The translations under genes and the position numbers were made by a program. This document shows, piece after piece, positions 52,840 to 64,000 of a stretch of DNA of 64,000 nt. The notes under the pieces were generated by a model that made no database searches, had not been told where the DNA came from, and was given only the letters and a program-made list of their open reading frames with translations. The first letter of the stretch is position 1, and every line of letters starts with the position of its first letter. This DNA is from Dicyema japonicum (Eukaryota; Dicyemida; Rhombozoa; Dicyemidae): the NCBI GenBank assembly GCA_011109175.1, contig RDEW01000013.1:351476-415475 (forward strand), given 5' to 3'.

Positions 52840-54460
52840 ATATATTTAATCAACAACCTTCCTCGCCTGCCTGTTCGCCAGCCTCCTCAGGCAGGTTCGA
52901 TTCTGGTTGCTGAAACAACTCCGAGAGCGCCTTGTCTAATTGAACCCTCTGCCCATATGGCATCTCAGGGCTCTGCCTCCTATACTCCGGTGTCAGCTCT
53001 CTAGGGTCCGCTTTAACACAGTGGACTGTAGATAGGCCTGGAGCTTCCTATCTACCCCCAACTGCTTCAGATAACCCTTGTGGTACTTTGTTGCAATTCC
53101 TTCCCACGTCATTACTATAGGAATAACGAGGACCTTGCAACCAAGCATCTGCCCCATCTCGTTTGCAAGAAAGTCATACTTCCTTTTTTCTCCACCTCCA
53201 CAGTCTGCAAACGGTCTTGAGACGTGATGCCAACCTCTATGATAAGGACTTGGCCAGACTCCTTATCGTGTACCACAATGTCCGGTTTATTGTGCTTGAC
53301 TAGCACGAGGTACGGATAACACTGTCTATCTTAATTTGGACCCTAGTGTTCTCTACTACAGATTGCACCTTATGAGTCCGCAACTTTCTGGTGTGGCGAA
53401 TACCATACTTATTGCATAGTAGAAGATGAAGACTCCTTACTACCTCGTTATGCCTCCACACATAGTCGTGGCAGAGCATGGATCCACATCGAGTGGCTAA
53501 ATGATCAACCGACATGCTCCTTGACTTACAGTGGGGACATGTATTTGTTGATCGACCCCAAAAAATATTGCGGTCTTGCATATACGTGTACAACGCCTCC
53601 GATCGAGGTGAGTTGTCACCGTATTTTAGCCATATTGTCGACGACTTAAGGTCGACATGTGGGTTGTCCAATGCTCTGAAGAGGACCTTATGAAGGCTTT
53701 TTAAGTTGATCTTTTCCATCAAATTATTATATTGTAATTCGATCAACGCCTTCACATTTACTAGCCCACCATCATCAACACCATACTTAGCAGACAAAAA
53801 AGGTCTGATAGTGCCTAGGTGGGTTGCCCGTGTTTTCTCGGTCGTTATTATGGCGTGCTTCCTAGCAGACACACTTGACCCAGCTATCAGGGTGTCGTGC
53901 ATTCGCATTAGGATGCGCTCACTTAGTTGGACTACTCCACACAGTCCACGGCCGAATTTATCACGGGGTAAATATAGTCTCTCCTTATTGGCTGCCAACA
54001 CATGGACATGGTTCTCTCTGAGTACTCCACGGATCATAACATCCATCTCATCATACTCTTTGGGTTCAAACTCCACAACACCTATGTAGTAGTTTAGCAG
54101 CGAGTCAGCATACTCATTTAATGCTAGGAACAAATTCCTTGCATTTAGAGACGTCTTACACAATAACGCTGCTCTATAACGGATGCCTTCAGTAATTTGT
54201 CGCTTTGTCTCAGGCATTATAAGGGACTTTGGAGATTCGGTAACACCCAGATACTTATATCATTCGTGTTCCTCTAGGACTCTTACTAACTCGCTACATA
54301 CTTGCGTGTTAGTCGCAGACTTTGAATAATTCAAATCTAGCCCTATACTCTCAAAGAATTCCCTGGCACAGACCCCCATGGAGTAGAGCTCCTCGGCTGT
54401 TCGAGCATACATCTTCAGTCATCGATAAAAAGAAGGTGATTTGTACTGAAACAGACCCCT
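52840..54460 (-). mobile_element. R4/NeSL-like LINE, 5'-truncated, with restriction-like endonuclease
   Basis: Minus strand, starting just before NHLLFIDD (about 54430). It is open at 54217-53300 for 305 codons (KRQITEGIRYRAALLCKTSL onward), with a zinc knuckle CPHCKSRSMSVDHLATRC. The REL-endonuclease core HNKPDIVVHDKESGQVLIIE then VGI carries the PD and E of the PD-(D/E)XK fold. The tail VMTWEGIATKYHKGYLKQLG is typical for this group. It is nearly identical to 46340-48040 where they overlap (about 740 bp), in opposite orientation, with actinin between. A frame change at about 53305 separates the endonuclease from the upstream ORF. Confidence 0.85.
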
Positions 54461-54629
54461 TCTTTCCATTTAATATTAATAAAATATATTTAATTTTTTA
54501 ATATAAATTTTTTAAATAAAATAAAGGGTAAATCTGCGAGTTATAGCAAACTTGATCCCATCCATGAAACGATGAGTCCTCCTGGTACGATAAATTAGTC
54601 GAAAGAGATCTTCCTACCTTCCCCATTTA

Positions 54630-56240
54630 TTTAGAACCCCGGGATAACATGGAAAGAAAGACAGAAATAACAGTTAGGTGATCCCATATAACACAATCAA
54701 GTTGGCCATCAAATGTTTGTGGTCTCCATTTTGCCAACTACAGACCAAAAGTACCTTCTCTCACCCTTTAATATAATTTAATTTGAGATGAGAACTTTGT
54801 CAGTTTTCTTTTACCTTTGAATAGGACATCGGGTTTCTATCTTTTTAACAAATATGGAGGAATCCACATCTACTTCCGTAAGTAGGGGAGCGATTGATGA
54901 TCCAGTTTGCGGACCCTCCATACGAATAGTTGTTCGATAAAGGGAATTGACCACACAATTTAGTAGTTGCTTGATGGGGAGAGAGGTTAGGTATGTTGGT
55001 TACAATTGTAAGTAGTTTTCTTTACGAGAAAGTAATTACGTCCTGAACATTCGAGTATTTCTCCTGATATCTCTTTTTGTTCTCAGAGTAGCTCTTAACA
55101 CTCATTGGGAAGTTCTCTGTGAGCTTCCAATAGATTATAACCCTATTATAATAACCATAAACCAACATCCCATGAACATGAGGAGACGAAGATCTATGTA
55201 AGTGTAAATGTGGAAAATGGGGTTTCTGTAGGAATGAGACTTAACTTGTTGGACTTTTCTTTTAGATCCTTCCAGTCTTTTGAACCCGCTGTTAGTCCTT
55301 CACAAATTGTCTAAAACCAACTGACCACCTACCCTGGGAATCAAAAATTAGAAACCATTTCTAATGCTGATTTCTAGCACATCCTTTTGTTATTGGTCGG
55401 TTTTAAAAATGGTATATGAAGATTTTTCCGTGGATATGAAAGTCTGTTGAAGACAGCCAAACCACCAGGTCGTTTATTTGTGACTGAAATTCTGATTTTG
55501 CTATATCCATGTAAGTATTGAAGCAGGTCCTCCGAGGCAGAGTAAGTCGTTTAAGAATAAGTTAAAATGCGCCGGAGACAGAGTGATACCATTCTAGAGG
55601 AAAAAGATATTGAATGACTTATACACGTCCTTTTCGTCGGGTGATAATCCATCATTTTAAAGTCGGATGAATGGGGCATTGAAGACCTTTTTTCATTAGT
55701 AGGATTCTCTGGACTGAATCAAACGCCGGGATAATAAGAAAGTTATACTAAACTCTTATAATATAATGGAATAAAAGTAATCAATACTAAACAGAATTTA
55801 TTGTATAAGTTTATTCAAAAATTATTGTATAACTAATATTAATTTATTGGGAGAACCAATTATTCGAAATTAGATCAAATAATTCCAATGACCACCGTAA
55901 CACCAAACAACTACTCACGTGATCTTAACAAGTTCTAAAGAGACCTCAACATCCATAAAGACCCACACAAGCCCGCATCGGACGTATAACCGAATGGTCC
56001 AAGTCGCACGGGCACGTTCTTCTGTTCTTACGGATTAAAGATTCCAGAGGCACTGGAGATGGGAAGTTTCCATAAGTCCATCATTCCTTAATTTTAAAAG
56101 TTCCTTTTTGGTTAGCTATTCAAGCAATTTGTCGAGAAAATGAATGGACCCATGTGGCTTATGCGTAAGTAACAATATATTGGTTGTAGATTGTTTTCAA
56201 AATAGGGTTTTTCCGATTCTACATAACCCAGAGAGACATT
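54630..56240 (-). mobile_element. Decayed Jockey-like LINE with 3' end
   Basis: The minus strand shows AFDSVQRILLMKKG (about 55680-55725), GITLSPAHFNLFLNDL (about 55540-55590) and MAKSEFQSQINDLVVWLSS (about 55440-55510), related to the 18.9-kb copy. The 3' end has TATGGGATCACCTAACTG and a tail CCCGGGGTTCTAAATAAATG (about 54625-54644). Very degraded. Confidence 0.6.
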
Positions 56241-56399
56241 TCAACACGTCAGTCTTCTTTTCACGTTTATTTAATTTAGTTAATTCTTAAATAAAATACT
56301 ATCCACAATTTTTATCTTTATTAGATTTTTTAGTATTAATAAAACTTTATTTAAAATTATTAAACTTTAATTTTTTGTTCTTTTTTGATGTGTGTCAGG

Positions 56400-57233
56400 T
56401 CGGGTGTTAATTTCTGGGCCCAACAACTTGAAGCAATTCCAAATATTAATGAGCATGCAGAGATTATAACATTGAGGTAATTTAGTCTCAAACTAATAGT
56501 TGTAACAAAATAAATGATATTTCAAAATTATCAAATTATTGTTGCCTAAAGGAATTATTTTTAAGGAATAATTTAATTTGTGATTTAAACGAAATCAGAT
56601 ATCTCACTGGACTTTGTAACTTGGAGACACTTTCCTTGTCTGGTATTAGTATTTATATTTTAAAGGAAACCCTATTTTTAATCAATTAAATTACCGGGAA
56701 ACTGTTATCCGAAATTTACCAATGTTAAAACGTCTTGATGAAATTGGTTGTCTCATAACTTACACAAGTCATTACTAAAGAAGAAAGAGAGACGGCCAAT
56801 CAGAATGGCTTGAATTTAAACGAATCATTAGTTGAGTCTGAACAGTTGGAGATTAGTGACCTAGAGTTTGTCACCCTCGATGAGATTGAACTTGAATTGA
56901 ATGGATTAGACTCACCTGGAGAGAGCATTGAATTTGAAATTCCTAAGCAAGTGACATTATCTGGCCTTTCATCAAAGCCATCAATCCAAGAAACCGTAGA
57001 GAAAGCAAAGTGGACATTAAATATTTACTTTATTAGCGCTCTGAGAGCCGAGTTGAATATCCCACCTTTAATATTAGAGAGCAGTCCCTTCCAAGAAGAA
57101 ACAAATTACGATAAGCAAGTATTTGTAAATCACACTGTAGTACTCTTCTACCTTATCTGCGATTTTGTTGTTATTGAGACAAATATCTGATGAAGAATTG
57201 GTCATTTTGAAGGATAAAGTTAATAAATTGTGA
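56400..57233 (+). CDS. CFAP410: CFAP410 (C21orf2)-like leucine-rich repeat cilia protein, 5' end unresolved
   Basis: Small LRR protein of cilia and basal bodies. Exons join across 22-23-nt introns as VNFWAQQLEAIPNI, then EIITLSCNKINDISKLSNYC, LKELFLRNNLICDLNEIRYL, GLCNLETLSLSGNPIFNQLN, YRETVIRNLPMLKRLDEI (LRRCT), VITKEERETANQ, an acidic linker, and after an intron in 57119-57140 YSSTLSAILLLLRQISDEEL and KDKVNKL with TGA at 57231-57233. Both the LRR block and the C-terminal helix (SAILLLLRQI) match CFAP410, which supports orthology rather than a generic LRR protein. An acceptor TGTGTCAG precedes the first recognised exon near 56400, so at least one upstream exon is missing. Dicyemids swim with cilia, so retention makes sense. 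Confidence 0.82.
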
Positions 57234-57303
57234 TTATATATTTTTATTTTTGCTATTAATTTTATTCACCAGATTAATGATATTTACTTTTAACAAACCA
57301 CGA

Positions 57304-60067
57304 TGGGGAACATGGATCCGGACCGACTCCTCTGGAAATCTTCATGCGGCTAGATTCCGGGATGATTCAAAGCACCTCTGCAAACAGCCTGATACGTACA
57401 TGTGTGGGATTGAGAGAGGAATATTGGGAGTTTCGATTTTTGACCGTGGTCTTGGGGTGTTTAAATAAAATAAACAGTTCTTCCCTCCCTTTACCAGTCG
57501 CAATCCCGAATAATGGGCCCGGTTTCCTCATTTTTTGCGAATCGAACTTTTTTTGATCAGCGGTAGAAATTGCCGAAACTCGTAAATATCAAAATAAACT
57601 CACGCCTCCTCAAATTCTGCTTAAAGAGGAGAGTCGTGAATACAGAAAAGCAGTGAGAATTACTGCAAAAACCTTAGGTGCCTGTTGAGGATTATCGGGA
57701 TTATTTAATTAGTTGGTTTAACTTATTTCTTGATGTTCCTTTTTCGGGGTTGGATATTCCCAGCAATTCAATTTTAAATTTGATCAATCATCAGGTGAAA
57801 ACATGGAAACATTACGCCCATCCAGTTCAATATTGGATTGTAAATTTGTTTCTTATTTCTCTATAAAAAATGGTGACTGATTTTTTTGTATTGACCCCTA
57901 AAGTTCACAAGAAAACACTTTATAAAATCCCTGATTCAATTCTAAAAGTTAGTTTCCATGTTGAATAGTCCCCAAGAAAAAGGATTGAAAAGGTTAGAGG
58001 AGATAATATATTAAAATATTGACTTAAAGTTGTCTCCTAGTAACAATGCCAATACTTCATGTGACTTCTGAAGTTAAATTCGGAATTCTCTCGAAAACAG
58101 CCAAGGAGAACTTTCAATCAAAATTGAGAGAATATTTAAATTCAACAATAACTGACAAAAATGAATTCACAGCATCAGAGTAGTGAATTGTAATAATTTA
58201 GTTACCCATGGATGGTCACCAATAAATTTGTAGAAAAGTACAAAAACAGCAGAACCGAAAAAGAAAATCTGACAAATTTCCACGAGGCATACATAATGCT
58301 TAACAGAATCAAAAGACGACTGTCCAACGAAGACGACAAAACAGATGTCTCTCTGGGACTGATTGAGTTGACAATCCTCATGGACTGTTCCCCTACAATT
58401 TGCGATTGTTTTGATTTTAATGAATAAAGATTGCTACAACATCGCCATTTGGTACTTTAATTCATTTAAAATTCGCATTGAAATAATCCCTGCCTTATTT
58501 TACTTTGGGATTTGCTGCATTCACTCTATAATGGACAAAACAACCAAAGTGAAAGTTATAACAGCAACAGAGATTAAACTAATTAACGTATTTTGCATAA
58601 TTTATGGAAAGATTACGGAAATGGTGTTCTATCAGATATATTGCTACTTCTTGACTGACCAACTAAAGGACTACGACGAATTTATTGACAGACTGGTGCT
58701 ATACTATGAAAGTTATTGACAAATTATTTTAGATTTTAAAAATTCGATACAAATTTATTCGAATTATGGTTTCTTAAAGGCAAAGTTGAGTTTGATTGTT
58801 GATATTTTGAATGAATTGCTAAACAGTTCGGATGATGAAATGCAACAAAGTTCATGTCTCGAGAACTCTAATTTGGCTCAAAAGGTGGTGAAATTTCACA
58901 ATAAATATGCACTTATTTATCACACATTGAAATTAACAAAGACAAATTCCAATCAATTTTATAGTTTTATTGATAACTGTTCACTTTCAAAGTCCACTCA
59001 GACATCGTGGTTTCTCGAATATTTACTTTTAGGGTTTATTCACTGACAACGATGACAATTCTATCAAAATTAGCAAAAAATAGTTTATTTTGTTTCCAAC
59101 TATTTGTCACGTGTGCAAGACTGGGACTACAAAATCTGTAATTTTTGTTTAACCAAAATAGACTTGGAACAGACAACAAAGAATTGAATTGTGAAGTAAT
59201 TTTAAATTTAAATAAATTTAGGATTTTAACTATGAAATATTTTACTTTTATATAAAATTATTTATTGAAATATTTTTCTGCACAATTCAAACGAAAATCA
59301 GAAAGCGAGCATTTTTCGGAAATGAAGGAAAAGACTTTGATTTCACTGAAAAACCGTCATTAAATGAAAGTATCCAAAACTGTGGAATAATCAATTTTCT
59401 GACTTTCAATATTGGGACTGTTAAAGGTTGAGGACCGCTAATTTATTAGATGATGTCATTTGGTCGAGAATTAGGTCATTCGCCGTTTATGAGTTCACAA
59501 TGGTTGCCTATTGTAATGGAAATGACTTATTGAATGAATTCGCACGTGGCATAGTTTCTAGAGTGATCAAGCATGAAAAAAATAAACAAGGGATTGAAGC
59601 TTACAGAATCGCCTGTGTTTGTGTTTAAAATTATAGTAGGTCGTAGCTAAAATTCCCGAGTTGAACATGACCACATTCAAAGGATATTTCTCTACAAAAA
59701 TATGCACATATTTATATGATTTCGTGGAAGAGAAAAGTGACATTAAAAACTATGATAATAAAGAGAAAAGAAAAATTAATATGAAAATAAAAACTTGTGA
59801 AATAAAGAAAAAGAGTGGAAAATATCCAAACTTTAAATATTCACTGGATTTGTGGTCTCTAAAGTGGAACGAAAAGACTAATGAAATTATTAAAAGACTT
59901 GTCATAATATTAATAATTTTTAGACATTGGATGAATTTTGTAAAGACTTTGAAGAATTTGACAGTGAAATTATTTCGGATATTCTTGAGGAATACAAAGT
60001 GAATACGATAGAATCAAATTTAAAAAAAGAGAGAAAGCAAAATTATATTAACTTAATTATTCCTTAA
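57304..60067 (+). CDS. Unidentified multi-exon gene(s)
   Basis: A series of open stretches on one strand, joinable by about 22-nt introns. Possible start MGNMDPDRLLWKSS at 57304. Then SLIRTCVGLREEYWEFRFLT (about 57380), LTPPQILLKEESREYRKAVR (about 57596), EDYRDYLISWFNLFLDVPFS (57685), LSKTAKENFQSKLREYLNS (about 58090), LTNFHEAYIMLNRIKRRLSN and VSLGLIELTILMDCS (58260-58390), FYFGICCIHSIMDKTTK, VKFHNKYALIYHTLKLTK, VIWSRIRSFAVYEFTMVAYC and LDEFCKDFEEFDSEIISDIL near the end (60067). Helix-rich and probably alpha-solenoid. I recognise no family. It may be more than one gene. It starts about 70 bp after CFAP410 and ends 40 bp from the CLASP stop. Confidence 0.5.
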
Positions 60068-60107
60068 AACTAATAATAACACTACAAAGATAAACATAGA
60101 AAGCATA

Positions 60108-63100
60108 TTATCCACTAACATAATTTCCATTATTTGTCCGCCTTTTTCTATCGACGTACAATTTAACAAGCTTTAGTTGAAGATGATTGAGAGGGAAAAA
60201 CTCATACAACTGGTTACCCAACACAAATTGCATATCAACCAGACAGTAGACAGTATTCATCCTTATAGCACTCAGTTCATTATTGAATGTCTATAATAGT
60301 ACTATGAATATACCTCATTTAATGTGTCTATTAGTCCACTCATGTTATCTTTGAGTACATCCTCATCACAGTATGATATTAACTAACATATTACTATAAT
60401 AATACTATGCTTAGGAATTTCAGACTACAAAGAGAACACAATTCGTTCACTTGTTTAATCACCAACTGCAATAGGGTTGATTTTGAAGATTTTTCTATTA
60501 TCGCCTTTAAACAGGGACAGTCACGAATTTCCTAGACTAAGAAACAAAAACACCTTAAATCTGAAATCGTCTGAGTAAAAAGTAATCAACGAAATCACTG
60601 TCCTATTCAGATCTTTTGTAGAAAAGAAAATATTTTTAGCCAAGAACGTCAGAACTTCCAAGGCTGTCGAATACAGAGCATTCTAGAATGCATTCAGGAA
60701 CGTACCTCATTAATAGTGGATAGAATAGCCAGAAGCCTTGAAAGAATAACCTCAAATTTATCAGAATCAATCAAATGAGGAGAAACATTCAATATTGCTT
60801 TTAGATTAGTTCATCCAAATTGGCATCACATATATTACTAATATCAGTCTCTACATTTCCTATCAAATAATATAAATATAAAACTAGATGAATCACCGAC
60901 AGTAATCTCATCATGTTGTACGACAGTAGTCTCATCATGTTGATAATTAGTTAAAGAGTCCCCATTATTAAACCTAATAGAAGGAATTGAGTATTTAATA
61001 GAATATTGTTAATGACATCCTAAGGTTATACATAGTACATACAATATTATCACAGACATTTCCTCCACCAACTTTACATAATCTTCACCAAATTTTTCCC
61101 GATTTTTGATAATAAATGACATGGCTATCTCTTTTGATTTGGTTAATATAGGAGATTTGAGATATTCCAACACCTCATTCATAATTCCAATGAATGACTC
61201 ATCTCTCAAATGAATCCCCTCGTCCAACCGAAGTAATTCCATTAAATACTCAAGAATATAAGGCATCATCTACAATTACCGAATCAACTACATGACAGGA
61301 ATTCATCAAGAATTTGTCCCTCATTATGTGATGCAGTGTACTAAGAAGAGAATAGACGGGGAAAAAATTACTAAATTAATAACAAATCAAACTGCATTGA
61401 ACTTAAAAATGACTTTATATTCTTTTCGTTAGAAGTCAGCATTTTTGTACTCAGTTTTATGAATATTTGTTGTAAAAGAAGTCGTTCTGTCCCAGGATTG
61501 AGTCTCTCACAGTATTTTGTGAGAATTTGTTTGGTGACATTCAAACAACTCGTCATACTCTGTCAAATAAATAAGACTCTCACTATTTCAGAATCGTGTA
61601 CCAATTTGATGACGTGTTTCATTAATATTTCAACTTGTGAGTCACTATTGTAGTAATATATTGATTACTTAATTTCCTGGTTGTTTTCTATGTATTTCAA
61701 CAAATATCCAAGTCCAGTCCGACGATCAACTGATAATTTACTTGTAATTAATAAAATAATTTGATTCATATCCTTTAATAACAAAAAACCGTACAATTTG
61801 TGTTGTAGATAAATCCAAAGATGAATCAAACTTTTCTGTTATACTCTGAAATAAATAACAACCAAACCCTTTCACTCAGAGAAGTAGACCTTATTTTGTT
61901 TTTCCTTACTACAGATTATACATTAACAAAACCCTGGAAAATCCCTTTTCTAGAAACGGGTGTTCTTGGACCAGTCTCAACGGAGCAAACAGAAATGTCA
62001 GAAATGCTTTGTGCTCTACTTTTAGCTTTTTGAGTAGACGCAAATGATTTTCCCAAAGACTGAAACTTTTGAATGCCATATCCTTGACGCGGATTTCTCT
62101 TGTCTGCACTTAATGATTGATTCGGTATGATTGAGGTCCCAATAACCTTTTCTATTAGCTCAGTCTTGTCAATATCATTTGGCAAACTGTCCAACGTCTC
62201 AAGTTCTGACTTTATACCCTTTTGACGGGTTGAATCAAGCTTTGAGTACATAATTGAAGCATCTTTAGGAAAGTATGAAGCAAAACTCCAAAAGGCTCTA
62301 TTATGAGATTACCGATTTACTTTCTGCCAAATGCTCTAACTTGGGAGTCAGAATCTTCAATTGTCTTTTGGATAGTATTTTGAACTACATTAAGGCACTT
62401 CTCCCATATTTGGACAGACCATGTGTTTATTACACAATTCATCAACTCACTAGCGCATCTCCTAATAGGAGCTGACTTATCATCAATGGCCGTGCATAAT
62501 ATTGGTATTAGTTTATAAGATTTTGTATTCTAAATAATATTAAATGATTATAAAATACATTTATGACAAAATTAGCACAGATAATGCAGGATGAAGAGAC
62601 CACTTTGGCACTGTTTTGAACAAGATGAAGGATAGTAGATAAAATCAATTCAGCCATACTAACAAATCTTCCTTCAAATCTGTCAGACATGAACCTAAAA
62701 TATCAGAAATAACAACAAACGCGATTGTTATTGCCGATTCACGAACAACCTGTGATCGCAAATCACTGAGGGCAACCTTTATTGGCTGTGCCCAGGCACG
62801 GAGACTTATTGCATCAAATAAATCTGTGCATGAGTGGTTCTCCACTAAATAACGAAGTTGTTTGAGCTATAATGAACAAAGCAAATAGTACAGAGAGTAC
62901 ACGTGCCTCCCAATCAGCATTGTGGTTGCCTATTAATCCCTTCATTTTTAATAGTTTTTCATTCATGTCCTTACTCCCAGAACTCTAAAAGTCATCAAAC
63001 AACCAACCATAACAGGGACATTCTCACTAAAGGCTGTGAGAAACATTTGTTTGTCCAAAGCTCCGGCTTCTTTTACTAAGAATGAGAAGGTAAAAAACCA

Positions 63101-63945
63101 TCGGAAGTTGACGTTAATTTGGAGATAGATTTTGTCATAGGTTTGAGTTTTGTTACTTTCATAGGAGCATTAGTAGATGAGGTAGCAGAGAAATGCTTAT
63201 TTATTTGTGAAATCCTGAAATTAATATGAAATTACTTCTGAGCAGATAAATTTGAATTTTTGTTGACAATAGAACGCACTCGTGGGCCAAGGGATTGATA
63301 TGAAGTCACGAGTACTTCTATGGCAGCATTGTGAACGTCTAGAGAGGAATCATTAAGCATTCCACTGACAGAATTGACTAATTTGACGATTGGGTAGTCT
63401 TCTACCCCATGTCTGTTGAATATAAAAAGTTTACTTTTTGATGATTTCATTTACTGTGAGAAGGGACTGCTGTTTTATTCTGCTCAACCTGTGTGAAAAT
63501 GCAGACTCCAGAAGGCCAAGGATTGGCTGAATAAGTAAATAGAGGTACCTTAGGACCAGAGATATCAACCATGGCGAGAATAAGTTCACTCAGTTTTTCT
63601 TGAACAATAGCCCTTTGGTCGCCAAGTTTTTCAATGGCAGTTGTGACGACTAAAATAAGTGGTATGCTACCAATGAATAGGTGTGGTTTGAAAGAATTTT
63701 TCATTCTCTGAGATAATAGTAGGAGAATGTGAACAGCAGTGAGGGCGATCTTGTTCTTTAATGAAGACTACCTTGTGATTGCTGGAACGAAACCAGACAA
63801 CAATCCCATCAATGAGGATTTTGATATTGTCGCACATTATTGACAAAGTTTTATTTTTTAGGTGATTTATTAGTGCCGATCCGACAGTAGTTCTCACACT
63901 TATATCTGTGGACTGGACATCATTTAAGTACTGGTCGAGTGACAT
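60108..63945 (-). CDS. CLASP: CLASP-type microtubule plus-end protein (TOG domains)
   Basis: Stabilises microtubules and promotes rescue, with TOG domains that bind tubulin. ATG at 63945: MSLDQYLNDVQSTDISVRTT. TOG1 spans IKILIDGIVVWFRSSNHKVV, LLLLSQRMKNSFKPHLFIGS, AIEKLGDQRAIVQEKLSELI and GMLNDSSLDVHNAAIEVLVT (63960-63240). TOG2 has VALSDLRSQVVRESAITIAF (about 62740-62790). A Ser/Arg-rich linker (62250-61916) has SLSADKRNPRQGYGIQK and GPRTPVSRKG, a basic region where CLASPs carry EB-binding motifs. The C-terminal TOG ends MNTVYCLVDMQFVLGNQLYE, FFPLNHLQLKLVKLYVDRKR and VSG, stop at 60108-60110. One intron (about 60294-60316) is 23 nt. In-frame breaks elsewhere are short introns or possible indels. 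Full length in the window, close to its left neighbour. Confidence 0.87.
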
Positions 63946-64000
63946 TCTAAATTTATTTATAACCAAGAACTTAAACCTTACAGATAAGATTTTATTTCTA

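Noticed and set aside
53706-54089. 127-codon plus-strand ORF, also at 47713-48012 on the other strand
   Set aside because: Antisense shadow of the conserved post-RT domain in both R4-like copies; similarity between the two only reflects the copies.

Overview
This is eukaryotic, AT-rich DNA from a small-genome metazoan. The host genes are animal families: F-actin capping protein alpha, ABCC/MRP transporter, branched-chain aminotransferase, PCMTD-type methyltransferase-like protein, UBR1/2-type E3 ligase, GSK3, ribosomal protein eL24, alpha-actinin, CFAP410 and CLASP. They use the standard code. Wherever I could rebuild exon junctions by protein similarity, the introns are only about 20-30 nt long. 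Introns of this size in animals are the known hallmark of dicyemid mesozoans, so I infer a dicyemid (Dicyema or a relative). No database search was possible. Family calls rest on recognised motifs and remembered alignments.

Layout. 0-1.1 kb: CAPZA (+). 1.2-2.4 kb: retroelement debris. 2.5-7.4 kb: ABCC transporter (-), with several frameshifts. 8.1-14.45 kb: a retrotransposon cluster. It holds a decayed Jockey-like LINE, an ~823-bp segment present twice around a single N (a probable scaffold artefact), and a nearly complete LINE with a 2A-like motif in front of its endonuclease. 14.7-16.0 kb: BCAT (-). 17.5-19.6 kb: decayed LINE (+). 20.8-21.9 kb: PCMTD (-). 22.4-25.8 kb: repeat, endonuclease and RT fragments. 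25.9-31.6 kb: UBR ligase (+). 31.8-33.9 kb: LINE relic (-). 35.0-37.5 kb: a SINE-like repeat split by an RTE-like element (-). 38.4-39.6 kb: GSK3 (+). 41.2-43.1 kb: hAT/ZBED-like transposase relic and RT fragment. 44.0-44.5 kb: eL24 (-). 44.7-49.6 kb: second SINE copy, R4-like LINE, two RT fragments. 49.7-52.8 kb: alpha-actinin (+). 52.8-56.2 kb: second R4-like copy (-) and a LINE relic. 56.4-57.2 kb: CFAP410 (+). 57.3-60.07 kb: unidentified multi-exon gene(s) (+). 60.1-63.9 kb: CLASP (-), tail-to-tail with it at about 40 bp.

The host genes do not form a pathway. They are cytoskeletal (CAPZA, actinin, CLASP), ciliary (CFAP410), signalling and protein-turnover (GSK3, UBR, PCMTD), metabolic and transport (BCAT, ABCC) and ribosomal genes set among retrotransposons of at least four lineages. 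Many coding regions carry single-base frameshifts, often in homopolymers. I read these mainly as consensus errors, with real decay possible in the ABCC gene. The most interesting signals are the ultra-short introns (several GC-AG, some free of stops and divisible by three), the 2A-like LINE, and a common GGGGTTA 3' tail shared by LINEs and a SINE-like repeat.
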